A stretch of DNA of 64,000 nucleotides from a virus. Every line of letters begins with the position of its first letter. Positions within the stretch are counted from its first letter, which is position 1. The position numbers and the translations under genes are program-made. The notes under the pieces were generated by a model that saw nothing but the letters and a program-made list of their open reading frames with translations, did not search any database and was not told the DNA's origin. This document shows, one piece after another, positions 26,691-36,990 of this stretch. The stretch is from positions 1 through 64,000 of IMG/VR virus record IMGVR_UViG_3300047546_001437, one strand, 5' to 3'.

Positions 26691-28721
26691 GTGTCAGATT
26701 TTTTTAGTTTTCGTTTGCCAGATGAGTTCATTAATGAGTATAAAGACAAGGAGTCGCCTTTTGGTTTTATAGACGCTGGTGGTAACTCATTAGGAGAGAT
26801 TACCTTTATTAGAACCTACTCAAGAATGAAGGAAGACGGAACTAAAGAGCGTTGGCACGAAGTTTGTCGTCGTGTAATCGAAGGTATGTATTCAGTACAA
26901 AAGAATCATGCTAAGGAAAACAGACTACCTTGGAATGACTATAAGGCTCAGAAGTCAGCACAAGAAGCATTCCAAAGAATGTTTGAATTAAAGTGGACAC
27001 CACCAGGTCGTGGTATGTGGGCATTTGGAACCCCTATGACCATGGAGAAAAAGAACTCTGCAGCATTACAAAACTGTGCCATGGTTTCAACAAAGGACCT
27101 TGACAAGAATGATCCAGGAGCATTATTTGCTTGGGTTATGGACGCATTGATGCTTGGCATTGGTGTAGGGTTTGACACAGTAGGACAGGATAAGAATTTT
27201 CATATTTATGCACCTACAGAGCCAATTGTCACCTATGAAATACCAGACACACGTGAGGGCTGGGTTGAATCAGTTCGTCTTCTCTTGAACTCATTCCTTA
27301 GACCAAATCAAAATATACAGGAATTTAATTATGATCTAATACGTCCACTGGGAGCACCCATTAAGGGCTTTGGAGGGGTTGCTAGTGGCCCAGAACCATT
27401 AATTAGGTTACACAACAACATACGCACCGTCATTGGCTCTAGAAATGGCGAGACGCTTGATTCTAGGGCTATTGTTGATATTGTTAATTTAATTGGAACA
27501 TGTGTTGTGGCAGGAAATGTTAGAAGGTCTGCAACACTTGCCCTTGGTTCTTCTGGAGACGAAAATTTTATTAATTTAAAAAATCCAGAAATGTTTCCAG
27601 AACGAAACTCCTTTGACCCAGAAAATCCAGGTTGGGCATGGATGTCAAATAATTCTATATCTGCAACAGTTGGAACAAATTATGAACAATATGTTGACAG
27701 AATAGTAGATAACGGAGAGCCAGGATTTATCTGGCTTGATGTAGCAAGAAACTATGGCAGACTTAAGGATGCGCCAGACGGTAAGGATTATAGAGTTATG
27801 GGCTTTAATCCTTGTGCAGAGCAGCCACTAGAGTCATACGAACTCTGTACACTTGTAGAAGTACATTTAAATCGTCATGAATCCAAGGAAGACTTTTTGC
27901 GTACCCTTAAGTTTGCCTATCTTTATGGCAAAACAGTAACTCTTGTACCAACACATTGGCAACAGACAAATGGAATTATGCAACGAAATCGTCGTATCGG
28001 TACATCACTTACTGGTATCGCATCATTCTCTGATAAAAATGGTTTGCCAACAGTTCGTGAATGGATGGATGAGGGATATAATACAATACGTAAATATGAT
28101 CATCAATATTCAGAATGGCTATGTGTGCGTGAGTCAATTCGTGTAACGACAGTTAAGCCTTCGGGTTCAGTATCAATTCTTTCTGGTGCAACCCCTGGGG
28201 TACATTGGGGTCCAGGAGGAAACTTCTTCCTTCGTGCAATTAGATTTGGTGAAACAGATCCAATGATGCACCTATTTAAGGCTGCAGGTTATAAAATAGA
28301 AAAAGACCTGGTTTCAGCAAATACATCAGTTGTATATTTTCCAGTAAAATCTGGACATGCAAGATCAGAAAAAGATGTAACATTATTTGAAAAGATTGCT
28401 CTTGCAGCAACCGCTCAAAAATATTGGTCAGATAATGGTGTTTCTGTAACATTATCCTTTGATAAGGAAACAGAGTCAAAGCATGTCGCACCAGCACTAC
28501 ACATGTATGAAGGACAACTAAAGGCTGTTTCTTTCCTACCCATGGGCAACACGGTATATCCACAACAACCGTATACACAAATAACAGAGCAAGAATATAA
28601 TGAATATATTGGAAAAATCAAGAAAATTGATTGGTCTGCAATATATGACGGTGTAGATAATCTAGAGGCTCAAGGCGAGGCTTACTGCACAACAGATGCT
28701 TGCGAAATAAAAATCTCGTAG
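26691..28721 (+). CDS. nrdJ: Class II (adenosylcobalamin-dependent) ribonucleotide reductase
   Basis: 676 aa, monomeric RTPR type. Active site: C129 in LQNCAMVST, GNVRRSATLALG, NPCAE (C375, E377) and C386 eleven residues later, matching C119, C408/E410 and C419 of the Lactobacillus enzyme. The C-terminal CTTDACEIK (C666, C671) is the CX4C redox pair that reloads the active site. It makes dNTPs for phage replication using B12 instead of oxygen. GTG start with AAGGAG six nt before. Slightly shorter than RTPR (739). Known in many actinobacterial phages. Host or habitat must supply cobalamin. Confidence 0.93.
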   Translation: MSDFFSFRLPDEFINEYKDKESPFGFIDAGGNSLGEITFIRTYSRMKEDGTKERWHEVCRRVIEGMYSVQKNHAKENRLPWNDYKAQKSAQEAFQRMFELKWTPPGRGMWAFGTPMTMEKKNSAALQNCAMVSTKDLDKNDPGALFAWVMDALMLGIGVGFDTVGQDKNFHIYAPTEPIVTYEIPDTREGWVESVRLLLNSFLRPNQNIQEFNYDLIRPLGAPIKGFGGVASGPEPLIRLHNNIRTVIGSRNGETLDSRAIVDIVNLIGTCVVAGNVRRSATLALGSSGDENFINLKNPEMFPERNSFDPENPGWAWMSNNSISATVGTNYEQYVDRIVDNGEPGFIWLDVARNYGRLKDAPDGKDYRVMGFNPCAEQPLESYELCTLVEVHLNRHESKEDFLRTLKFAYLYGKTVTLVPTHWQQTNGIMQRNRRIGTSLTGIASFSDKNGLPTVREWMDEGYNTIRKYDHQYSEWLCVRESIRVTTVKPSGSVSILSGATPGVHWGPGGNFFLRAIRFGETDPMMHLFKAAGYKIEKDLVSANTSVVYFPVKSGHARSEKDVTLFEKIALAATAQKYWSDNGVSVTLSFDKETESKHVAPALHMYEGQLKAVSFLPMGNTVYPQQPYTQITEQEYNEYIGKIKKIDWSAIYDGVDNLEAQGEAYCTTDACEIKIS

Positions 28722-28723
28722 TA

Positions 28724-28732
28724 TGATAAAAT
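28724..28732 (+). promoter_or_regulatory. Extended -10 TGA-TAAAAT before 28742
   Basis: TAAAAT (28727-28732) with TGA in front, spanning the end of nrdJ; 9 nt to ATG 28742. Confidence 0.55.
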
Positions 28733-28741
28733 AGACTCATA

Positions 28742-31700
28742 ATGTCTAGTCCATCAAATCTATATGCAGAAAAGGTATTTTCGGAACATCCGACAGTTCT
28801 TTGGGCATTGGACGATCAGGCAGACTACATATCTTTAATATCTGAAAATGATCGTAAAGTATACAACTGGACAGTAACTGGCGGAACTGCAACATTAGAG
28901 CCTTCTATTGTAGACGAACCATTTCCACTATCTGCAACAACAAAGTTGGTAGGAAATGTAACAACTGAAGACTATTCTAAGGTTGTATGTGTCAGCAATG
29001 ATGTGTTTAATTTAGAAGATCTCAATACCTATATGGGAACATTTTCTATAGGATCTTATGTGTACTCTGACAGCCCCTATATTTCTGGTATTGAAATTGG
29101 ATATCAGTATTATGATGAAACAACTGCATCTATTGTAGAAAAATTAAAAAATTATGGAACTTCTGTTTATGGAAGATGGATATTTGTATCTGAGACATTT
29201 AATATACCATCTGAGATAGCAGCAGTAAAATTGGTTATAAAAATTAACTATATTGGTGGAGCAGAATCCACAGACGACTATGTATTTTTTGTTAATGGTG
29301 TTACTGCTGGTCAATGGTCAGAAGAATTTAACTCTAGTTCTCTTGGATCAAACAAGATCGCTCTTCCATCAACAATAGCACTAGACCCATCATTTGTCAT
29401 AGAAGCATTGTCATATGGTTTGCAAGAAACTCCTGGTTATTATTTTATAAACGATAACTCATTAGTTGCAAAAAATTCTGGTATACCAATTGTATATGGA
29501 TCAAGCAATACAACTATTCTATATCCTAATAACAACAAGCCATCATTAATAATTCCTGGTTATGGGTTCTTAAACAATTCTGGTAAATTTAAAGAATATA
29601 CAGTAGAAATGTGGCTAAGAGTAAACTCTGATTCATTTACAAGAAAAAGAATTTTTGGGCCAATAGCATCAACAGACGGACTATATGTTGAGGGACCGTT
29701 TATATTATTAAAAATTGGTAATAATTTTGCATCACATTATATTGGAGAATGGACAAGGCCCATGATTGTTCATATTAAATATAGTAACAATACTGCCTCA
29801 TTAATGATTAATGGGGAAGAAGTTATATCGTTAAATATTATTACATCAGATCTTTCTTTTCCAGATATACTTTCAGACCAGGGAAAGACTCAAGATTGGT
29901 TGGGCTTTTACGCTTACGAAGATGTAACCCCAATAGAGGTTGACTGTGTATCTATTTATTCTTATCCAGTTCCATCTTTAGTTGCAAAAAGAAGGTTTGT
30001 ATACGGACAAGGAGTCGAGGTACCAGAAAATATTAATGCATCATATAGTGGAACATCTATGTTTATAGATTATCCTTTTGCCGATTATGCAAATAACTAT
30101 ATGTATCCAGACCTTGGATCTTGGTCTCAGGCATCTATAGACAACCTATCTGTTAATAAAAATTTTTTAACAACTAAAGAATACTCTTTGCCAGAAATAT
30201 TTTTAAGTAATAAAACAACAGAAGAGTTGTATGCTGCATGTAAGAATCTTCCAACAGAAGATAACTTATATCTAAGACTTAAGCCAGCAGGCTGGGATAC
30301 TACAACTGGCTACTTACTGTTTAATGATATTTCATTGCTAACATCTTCAAAGGCATTTTATGGTATCTTTAAAGCATTGAATGTTAGCGGAACCAAAATT
30401 TTATTTAGAATAGACAACTCAGTTACAAAAGAATATTTCAGTATTGAACTTGTTCCAAGCACAACTGCTTCTGGAAATGAAATAAAGTATTTACATAAAT
30501 ATGAAAAGGTTCAGGAAAATGGATCTGTAGTTGATCAGATAGATGTTATATATACTTCAAATCCGATATCTGTCGGCGAGGACTTTGTTGCTGGAATTGA
30601 TGTACCAACTTTTATTTCTGGTTTTGGAGGAAGGTTAACATCATTTTTTGGTAATCTTTCTTCAGCAAAATTATATGTAGGTGGTTGTAAAGAATTAACT
30701 AACACTTTTGATGGAAATATTTATCATGTTGGATTTTGTAGTAGCAAAAACTTTTTACCAATTTCGCACGTCTTTAATTCTACATTAGGAATTCCAGCAG
30801 ATTTTGAAAATATCTTCAACCTATATTCCTCTCAAGTAGACTATGATGCTGGAGAATATTATGGAACCAATCAATATTTTTGGCTATATATATTAGATGG
30901 AGGATCTCCAACATCTTTTGCAAGCAATACATTAGATCTTCATACTGCAAGTTATACACTTTCACCAGTTCTTGATTTTAACAAGTTTTCTTTAGGTATA
31001 GATATCCAGGGAACCTGGGAAGATCAAATACCGCTTTCTTATTTTGCAAAGTATGTAACAGATGCAAGAGGTGATTCATACTACGATTTAGATTTTATAC
31101 AGTTTAATTTAAATTATCCAGCACCATCAATATTTTTAGAACAAGAAACAGAAGGTACATGGAATTACGGAGAACTACACTCTGAGTATTCAAACCCAAT
31201 TCTAAGAACGTATGAGTCGTTAGATAATCATCTATTTACAGGATACCTTAATTACGAAGATTTAGAAAATAGATCTCAAAAAAATTATAAATACGATACG
31301 TCAAATTCTTTGGTTAAGTCATACATAACATTTCAGTATATAGCAACAGGTGCTAATGCACCAGATTCATTTTTTATAAACAAAGAACTAGCACCAAAAA
31401 ATGGAATCATTGATCCACAAGATGACTGGGTTCAAACAAAATATGAGATTGTAGACAATATGCTTATATATCCACCAAAGGGTGCAAAGTTTGAGGACTT
31501 GTCTATTGTTGTAGAACTAAACTTTAAGGTTAAGAATATTTTAAAGAATAAGGTTCAAGTTAAAAAATTACAACTTGCTTCTCAGGCATTTAATGATGTA
31601 TCCCCAAATGAAATTGGAACAAGATTTGCTGTACCAATTTATCCTTATAGGAAAACTGGGTTTTACTATGATTTTAAAAATCAAAATCCTTTTACTATAT

Positions 31701-32470
31701 ACAAGGGAAGTTCTCCATATCTTTATTTAACAAGATATTCTGGCATTCAGGTTCGTGGTCAATATGACCCAGTTATAAATAGAGGAATATTTGTTCCCAT
31801 AAATCCTGGATCTGCATCAAATTATAAAGTGATGGCTATGCAAGCAGCAATTAGATTTGATGAAGACTTTTTCCCATATGCACCAACACAAATCTTTGAA
31901 ATAGAAGGCAAGGATAATCTAATTAAATTTTTTATGGTTGCATCACATCCAGACGGAAAGAGAGCAAGAATATATGCAATTAATGCAAAGACTGGACAAG
32001 TGGAAGAGGGCATAGGATTTTATCTAAATGGAAAAATAGTCAAGGATCCAACAATAACTGTTAAAGAATGGTCTATGCTTGGTATTTCATTTTCTAGTTT
32101 ATTAGATTTTAATAACTATGTTGGTTCTATTAAAATCAATGGGCCTCTTCTTGTTAATCTTGTTTCGCATTATAAATCAACTAACCTTCAGGAAGTTCAA
32201 AATGTTATAGAAAGGCCATGGTTTAGGGTTAAAAGAGACGGCGGGTTACAGTTTGACTGGCAGTACTGGGAGTCTGCATATATTTGGCAGGGTGTATTGG
32301 TCCTATCAACAACATCTTATTATGGTGTAAAACCATCAGATATTTATAAAAGTTATACAGGAACCAATAAAATTATAGTTGACGATACAAGAGAGTTTAG
32401 GCTAAACTCGTATCAATATAAGGTCTATGCAGATATTTCATGGCAGTCAAAGATCCAAAATGCCGTATAG
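28742..32470 (+). CDS. Large LamG-containing virion protein, 1242 aa
   Basis: The segment YTVEMWLRVNSDSFTRKRIF ... FILLKIGNNFASHYIGEW ... VHIKYSNNTASLMINGEEVI (around residues 295-360) is a LamG/concanavalin-like sandwich, a common sugar- or protein-binding module. Near residue 560, RLKPAGWDTTTGYLLFNDIS may start a second such domain. A repeat-poor, beta-rich protein of this size upstream of the portal is not part of the standard head plan, so it is likely a tail-tip or host-binding protein. No terminase-like Walker motifs were seen in it. Probably leaderless. Confidence 0.72.
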   Translation: MSSPSNLYAEKVFSEHPTVLWALDDQADYISLISENDRKVYNWTVTGGTATLEPSIVDEPFPLSATTKLVGNVTTEDYSKVVCVSNDVFNLEDLNTYMGTFSIGSYVYSDSPYISGIEIGYQYYDETTASIVEKLKNYGTSVYGRWIFVSETFNIPSEIAAVKLVIKINYIGGAESTDDYVFFVNGVTAGQWSEEFNSSSLGSNKIALPSTIALDPSFVIEALSYGLQETPGYYFINDNSLVAKNSGIPIVYGSSNTTILYPNNNKPSLIIPGYGFLNNSGKFKEYTVEMWLRVNSDSFTRKRIFGPIASTDGLYVEGPFILLKIGNNFASHYIGEWTRPMIVHIKYSNNTASLMINGEEVISLNIITSDLSFPDILSDQGKTQDWLGFYAYEDVTPIEVDCVSIYSYPVPSLVAKRRFVYGQGVEVPENINASYSGTSMFIDYPFADYANNYMYPDLGSWSQASIDNLSVNKNFLTTKEYSLPEIFLSNKTTEELYAACKNLPTEDNLYLRLKPAGWDTTTGYLLFNDISLLTSSKAFYGIFKALNVSGTKILFRIDNSVTKEYFSIELVPSTTASGNEIKYLHKYEKVQENGSVVDQIDVIYTSNPISVGEDFVAGIDVPTFISGFGGRLTSFFGNLSSAKLYVGGCKELTNTFDGNIYHVGFCSSKNFLPISHVFNSTLGIPADFENIFNLYSSQVDYDAGEYYGTNQYFWLYILDGGSPTSFASNTLDLHTASYTLSPVLDFNKFSLGIDIQGTWEDQIPLSYFAKYVTDARGDSYYDLDFIQFNLNYPAPSIFLEQETEGTWNYGELHSEYSNPILRTYESLDNHLFTGYLNYEDLENRSQKNYKYDTSNSLVKSYITFQYIATGANAPDSFFINKELAPKNGIIDPQDDWVQTKYEIVDNMLIYPPKGAKFEDLSIVVELNFKVKNILKNKVQVKKLQLASQAFNDVSPNEIGTRFAVPIYPYRKTGFYYDFKNQNPFTIYKGSSPYLYLTRYSGIQVRGQYDPVINRGIFVPINPGSASNYKVMAMQAAIRFDEDFFPYAPTQIFEIEGKDNLIKFFMVASHPDGKRARIYAINAKTGQVEEGIGFYLNGKIVKDPTITVKEWSMLGISFSSLLDFNNYVGSIKINGPLLVNLVSHYKSTNLQEVQNVIERPWFRVKRDGGLQFDWQYWESAYIWQGVLVLSTTSYYGVKPSDIYKSYTGTNKIIVDDTREFRLNSYQYKVYADISWQSKIQNAV

Positions 32471-32472
32471 TA

Positions 32473-32481
32473 TGGTATACT
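32473..32481 (+). promoter_or_regulatory. Leaderless promoter TGGTATACT of head module
   Basis: TGG + TATACT (32476-32481), 7 nt before ATG 32489. Confidence 0.65.
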
Positions 32482-32488
32482 TGTGGTT

Positions 32489-32857
32489 ATGAAAGACCCT
32501 AAAAAGCCAAATATAGGTAAAACTAAAATAAAAGTCATAGACAAGAACTATGACTGGGGTGTTTATGTTTGGAAAAAGTCAAATGGTAAGTGGTTTACAG
32601 ATGGACAGGGAAATGTCTTAAATATACCAGCCATGAAGGGTGATATCGCCAAAATTGCAGAATTAAAACAGGCTGCAGCACATTATGGTGAGCCAGATGG
32701 AGAAGCAATATTTTTTGCTGGATTAAACAGAATCTCGGATGAAGAATATGCGGAACAGCAAGAGAGAATGCGTCAGGGTCTAATCCCAAATCTAAACGAT
32801 CTTGGTGCAGTGCATGCAGCACAACAAACAATTAAGCGTTATGGAGCACAAGACTAA
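32489..32857 (+). CDS. Conserved protein before the portal, 122 aa
   Basis: ATG 32489 is chosen over an in-frame GTG six bases earlier because of the -10 spacing. DWGVYVWKKSNGKWFTDGQG and NIPAMKGDIAKIAELKQAAA are a tryptophan-rich beta part followed by a helix, then a charged tail (EQQERMRQGLIPNLNDLGAV). I recall similar proteins in the same position in actinobacterial siphophages. It may be a small terminase partner or portal-associated factor; no HTH is evident. Stop overlaps the portal ATG (TAATG). Confidence 0.65.
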   Translation: MKDPKKPNIGKTKIKVIDKNYDWGVYVWKKSNGKWFTDGQGNVLNIPAMKGDIAKIAELKQAAAHYGEPDGEAIFFAGLNRISDEEYAEQQERMRQGLIPNLNDLGAVHAAQQTIKRYGAQD

Positions 32858-34425
32858 TGTCAGAAGAAAATGAATATATTATAGGCGCAAGAATTGATAA
32901 TGCGATTCAGCAAGATGACTCTTTTGTAAAGGCAGATCCATTTAATAAAAGTTGGGAAGACTTAAAGTCTTTATCTGGTTTGGACAATAACTTTAAACGT
33001 AGAGCAGCAAGAATATCAAAAGCAAATGAGCCTGGTCAGGCATACATGGATAGTGCACGAACAAATCAGGCTGGTATTAACGGAGCACAATCTAAAGAAA
33101 TTAATCCTGGCACTGTATATAGAAATGGTTATGGTTTGTTTGATGTTATTACACCACCATGGAATTTATATGAATTAGCAAACTATTACGATACATCTTT
33201 TGCAAACCATGCAGCAATCGATGCAAAAGTAGAAAACATCGTGGGCTTAGGCTACGACTTTGAAATTTCTCCAAGAACCATGTTGAAGTTAGAATCTTCA
33301 AGTGATAGAGATGCTGTTGGTCGTGCACGTAATCGAATTGAAAGAGCAAAAATAGAACTGCGTGACTGGCTTGAATCCTTAAATGATGATGACTCATTTA
33401 CAACAACAATGGAAAAAGTTTATACAGATGTTCAGGCTACAGGAAATGGTTATTTAGAAATAGGAAGAACCGTAACTGGAGAAATTGGATACGTTGGACA
33501 CATTCCAGCAACCACAATTCGTGTTCGTAGATTGCGTGATGGCTATCTACAAATTATTGGAAACAAGGTTGTATATTTCCGTAATTTTGGTGCAACTAAC
33601 CCAAATCCAGTAACCGATGATGCTAGACCAAATGAAATAATTCATTTTAAACAATATTCACCATTAAACACATTTTATGGTGTTCCAGACATAATGTCTG
33701 CAATTACATCTTTGCAGGGAGATCAGTTAGCAGCACAATACAACATAGATTATTTTGGAAACAAGGCAGTGCCTAGATATGTTGTTTGGCTTAAGGGTGC
33801 AAAACTATCTGCTGATGCAGAAGATAAGATGTTTAGATTTTTACAAACTGGACTTAAGGGGCAAAACCACAGAACTCTATATATTCCTCTTCCAGGAGAT
33901 ACAGATACAAATAAGGTAGAGTTTAAGATGGAGCCGATTGAAAATGGGGTACAAGAGGGCTCATTTGAAAGATATCGTAAGCAAAATCGTGATGATATTT
34001 TGATCGCACATCAGGTTCCGTTGTCTAAAATTGGTGGCGGAGATTCTGGGGCTATTGCAGCAGCCCTAGCCCAAGATCGTACATTTAAAGAACAGGTCGC
34101 AAGACCAGCACAGCGTCAACTTGAAAAGATGATTAACAAAGTAATAAGAGAAAAAACAGATATTTTGGAGTTAAAGTTTAATGAACTCACTCTAACAGAC
34201 GAAATTGCACAGTCTCAAATCTTGGAGCGATATGTAAAAACCCAGGTCATGGTTCCAAATGAGGCACGACAAATTCTTGGTTTGCCAATGATTGCTGGAG
34301 GAGACGAGCCAGCAGAATTAAATCAGGGTAGACAAAGAGATGCAGAAAGAGTTAATAATCAGTCCGATGGATCAGCCACCGTTAATGGGAGAAATCCCAA
34401 GGGTGAAGGCAGGGCATCAGAATAA
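32857..34425 (+). CDS. Portal protein
   Basis: 522 aa, normal for siphophage portals. Typical elements: WNLYELANYYDTSFANHAAI (wing), GYLEIGRTVTGEIGYVGHIP, IIHFKQYSPLNTFYGVPDIM, then AAQYNIDYFGNKAVPRYVVW, and RYRKQNRDDILIAHQVPLSK leading to the crown helices. It forms the dodecameric ring at one capsid vertex through which DNA enters. Translationally coupled to the preceding gene. Followed by a protease as expected. The partner large terminase is not in this window. Confidence 0.88.
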   Translation: MSEENEYIIGARIDNAIQQDDSFVKADPFNKSWEDLKSLSGLDNNFKRRAARISKANEPGQAYMDSARTNQAGINGAQSKEINPGTVYRNGYGLFDVITPPWNLYELANYYDTSFANHAAIDAKVENIVGLGYDFEISPRTMLKLESSSDRDAVGRARNRIERAKIELRDWLESLNDDDSFTTTMEKVYTDVQATGNGYLEIGRTVTGEIGYVGHIPATTIRVRRLRDGYLQIIGNKVVYFRNFGATNPNPVTDDARPNEIIHFKQYSPLNTFYGVPDIMSAITSLQGDQLAAQYNIDYFGNKAVPRYVVWLKGAKLSADAEDKMFRFLQTGLKGQNHRTLYIPLPGDTDTNKVEFKMEPIENGVQEGSFERYRKQNRDDILIAHQVPLSKIGGGDSGAIAAALAQDRTFKEQVARPAQRQLEKMINKVIREKTDILELKFNELTLTDEIAQSQILERYVKTQVMVPNEARQILGLPMIAGGDEPAELNQGRQRDAERVNNQSDGSATVNGRNPKGEGRASE

Positions 34426-34471
34426 GTGATTTTTAACACATAGTAAAAAAGGTTATATAATATATTCTAGT

Positions 34472-35815
34472 ATGACTATATCTAAAGCCCATTGGAATAC
34501 AGAGGGCGACAACGTTCGCCTTTCACTACCATTTGCCAAGGTAGATAAGGAGCGTCGCATCGTCTCTGGTTTTGCATCCCTTGACAATGTTGATAAGCAG
34601 GGTGATATAGTTACAGCAGAAGCATCAATGAAGGCATTTTCAGAATTCCGTGGAAATATTCGTGAGATGCATCAGCCATCTGCAGTTGGAAAGATGGTTT
34701 CATTTAAGCAAGATAGATATTTTGATCCAAACTCAAAAAAGTTTTATAACGGAGTGTTTGTTTCTGCATATGTTTCAAAGGGTGCACAAGATGCATGGGA
34801 AAAAGTTTTAGATGGCACATACACAGGATTTTCAATTGGTGGTCGCATGAACAAGTGGGATGATGGATATGACGAAAAGTCAGATACCACAATTAGAATT
34901 ATTAAAGATTATGATCTCGTAGAGTTGTCACTCGTTGACTCTCCAGCAAATCAATTTGCAAATATCATGCACGTTGAAAAGGTTGATGGTGTTGCTGTTG
35001 TTAAGGGTCAGGATGTTGCACTTGAAAATGTTTTTTATGATGAAGAGTCTGGAATTGTTATGGTTTCAGAAGAGGAATCTGTTATTAGTCCAACAAGCGG
35101 AAACCCAATGAAAAATATAGGATTCGTTGAAAAAACGGATAATGAAAAGATAGATATGGTCAAATTCTTAGTTGATAGTGCTAAAGGCATTAATACTTCT
35201 AAGATTAACAAGGAGGTAAATCCTATGACAGAAGAAACAACAGTTGTTGAAGAAACAACAGAAGTTACAAAGTCAGAAGAAATCGCTCCAGAGGCAGATG
35301 CCGTAGTAGAGGCTCCTGTTGCAGAAGTTGCTGAAAAGTCAGATGAGACTCCAGTAGCAGAAGAAGTTGCTAAGGCTGAAGAAGCCACAGCAACAGAGGA
35401 AGTTGCAAAGTCTGAAGAGACAGTTGTAGCAGAATCAACAGAAGAAACTTCAGAAGTATCTAAATCAGATGATGTAGTTGCAGAGTCAATTGCAGAAATC
35501 AAGAACACTATTACATCAGCCTTTAGCGATTTAGTAGAAACTGTAAAATCTTTGCAGGCAGAAGTAGAAATGCTTAAGTCAAACAAAGTTGATACAGCAG
35601 CAGTAAAGAGTTCACTTGAAGCAGTCGCCAAAGACATTGCTGCAACAAATGAGCGTTTTAATGAGTTTGGAAAGAGAGTCGACGCTGTAGAAGCAGATAC
35701 CGCTTTCCGAAAGTCTGGCGATCTAGGCGAGATCGTACAGGAACTTCAGATGGAAAAATCTGAAAAATCCCTATGGGGCGGACGTTTCCTCAAAACAGCC
35801 GACTTATTTAAATAG
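34472..35815 (+). CDS. Prohead protease fused to a scaffold-like coiled-coil domain
   Basis: Residues 15-170 form the HK97/XkdF-type serine protease fold: H67 in REMHQPSAVG, S121 in GFSIGGRM and E151/D156 in YDLVELSLVDSP make up the likely triad. From residue about 245 the sequence is Glu/Ala/Val-rich with repeated AEEVAKAEE, then a coiled coil (KSLQAEVEMLKSNKVDTAAV). That makes 447 aa, about twice a stand-alone protease, and no separate scaffold gene is present, so the tail probably works as an internal scaffold that the protease itself removes. TATAAT lies 10 nt before ATG 34472. Confidence 0.8.
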   Translation: MTISKAHWNTEGDNVRLSLPFAKVDKERRIVSGFASLDNVDKQGDIVTAEASMKAFSEFRGNIREMHQPSAVGKMVSFKQDRYFDPNSKKFYNGVFVSAYVSKGAQDAWEKVLDGTYTGFSIGGRMNKWDDGYDEKSDTTIRIIKDYDLVELSLVDSPANQFANIMHVEKVDGVAVVKGQDVALENVFYDEESGIVMVSEEESVISPTSGNPMKNIGFVEKTDNEKIDMVKFLVDSAKGINTSKINKEVNPMTEETTVVEETTEVTKSEEIAPEADAVVEAPVAEVAEKSDETPVAEEVAKAEEATATEEVAKSEETVVAESTEETSEVSKSDDVVAESIAEIKNTITSAFSDLVETVKSLQAEVEMLKSNKVDTAAVKSSLEAVAKDIAATNERFNEFGKRVDAVEADTAFRKSGDLGEIVQELQMEKSEKSLWGGRFLKTADLFK

Positions 35816-35840
35816 GTTAAATCACTTAGGAGGTGACAAT

Positions 35841-36971
35841 ATGTCGGAAGAGATTAAGAAAAACCAGCCAGGAGAAACTGGCGAACTAGGCGGAACAGCA
35901 CCTGGTCTATATCAAGGCCAAGGCGCATTCGCTTCAGGTGGTATTGGTGGTGTAACAGATCCAGGTGCAAGTACACTTGGCAACATCCCTAATGCTAACT
36001 TTGGTGTAACATCTGGTCCTAATGCCGTAAACCCTTCGGGTGATGCTGCAAGCGGAATTCTACGTCCTGAACAAGCACAACGTTTTATTGACTATGTGTG
36101 GGATGCAACCGTTCTCGCCCAGGATGGTCGTCGTGTGACCATGAGAGCAAACACCATGGAACTAGAGAAGATTAACGTAGGTGAGCGTGTAATTCGTGCT
36201 GCTGCACAAGCAGTTGGTAACTACACTAACACAGGCGCAACCTTCTCCAAGGTCGAATTAACAACAAAGAAACTTCGCCTTGATTGGGAAGTTTCTGCAG
36301 AAGCACTTGAAGACAATGTCGAGGGGGCTGCATTAGAAGATCATCTTGTTCGCTTGATGACCAATGCATTCGCTAATGACATCGAAGACCTCGCTATCAA
36401 TGGCGACGGTGCAACAGGTGACTTCCTCTCAATTATGCCTGGCTTCATCAAGAAGCACAAGGATAATGGAGATTCCCATGAATCTGTAGTAACAGTTGCA
36501 GATAATGCATGGACACCAGAAGTTATGCAAAACATCATCCTTGCGATGCCACGTAAGTATCGTGCACTTAAGAACAATCTTAAGTTCTATGCAGGTACAG
36601 ACGCATTCGCAGGTATTGTTAAGAATAACGGAACACTCGCTGATGCAGTAGCAGAAGCGTTTGCTGGCCGTGTTGCTGGCACATCCGCTAACCGTCAAGC
36701 ATACCTTGATGGTGGCGCACAGACATTCGGTGGAGCACGTACAACTCGTGTTCTCGGAATCGATGTACAAGAAGTTCCTTACTACCCTGCAGGATATGTC
36801 GATTTGACATTCCCACAGAACCGTGTTTGGGGCTTCCAGCGTGATATCGTCGTCAACCGTGAATATGTTGCGAAGAAGGATACAATTGAATATACTGTAT
36901 TCGTTCGCTTCGGTATTCAATGGGAAGAAGAAGACGCAATTGCGTGGGCAGATGCTGCAGCAGATGCATAA
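35841..36971 (+). CDS. Major capsid protein (HK97 fold)
   Basis: 376 aa. A Gly/Ala-rich front (GGTAPGLYQGQGAFASGGIG) is followed by LRPEQAQRFIDYVWDATVLA, RVTMRANTMELEKINVGERV, AAQAVGNYTNTGATFSKVEL and DWEVSAEALEDN, typical of HK97-type capsid proteins (E-loop, spine helix). C-terminal REYVAKKDTIEYTVFVRFGI is the P-domain strand. It has a perfect TTAGGAGGTGA ribosome binding site and the window's most C/G-ending codons, in line with very high expression. Possible N-terminal processing by the preceding protease. Confidence 0.9.
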   Translation: MSEEIKKNQPGETGELGGTAPGLYQGQGAFASGGIGGVTDPGASTLGNIPNANFGVTSGPNAVNPSGDAASGILRPEQAQRFIDYVWDATVLAQDGRRVTMRANTMELEKINVGERVIRAAAQAVGNYTNTGATFSKVELTTKKLRLDWEVSAEALEDNVEGAALEDHLVRLMTNAFANDIEDLAINGDGATGDFLSIMPGFIKKHKDNGDSHESVVTVADNAWTPEVMQNIILAMPRKYRALKNNLKFYAGTDAFAGIVKNNGTLADAVAEAFAGRVAGTSANRQAYLDGGAQTFGGARTTRVLGIDVQEVPYYPAGYVDLTFPQNRVWGFQRDIVVNREYVAKKDTIEYTVFVRFGIQWEEEDAIAWADAAADA

Positions 36972-36990
36972 TCTGTGATCAGTACCTTTT

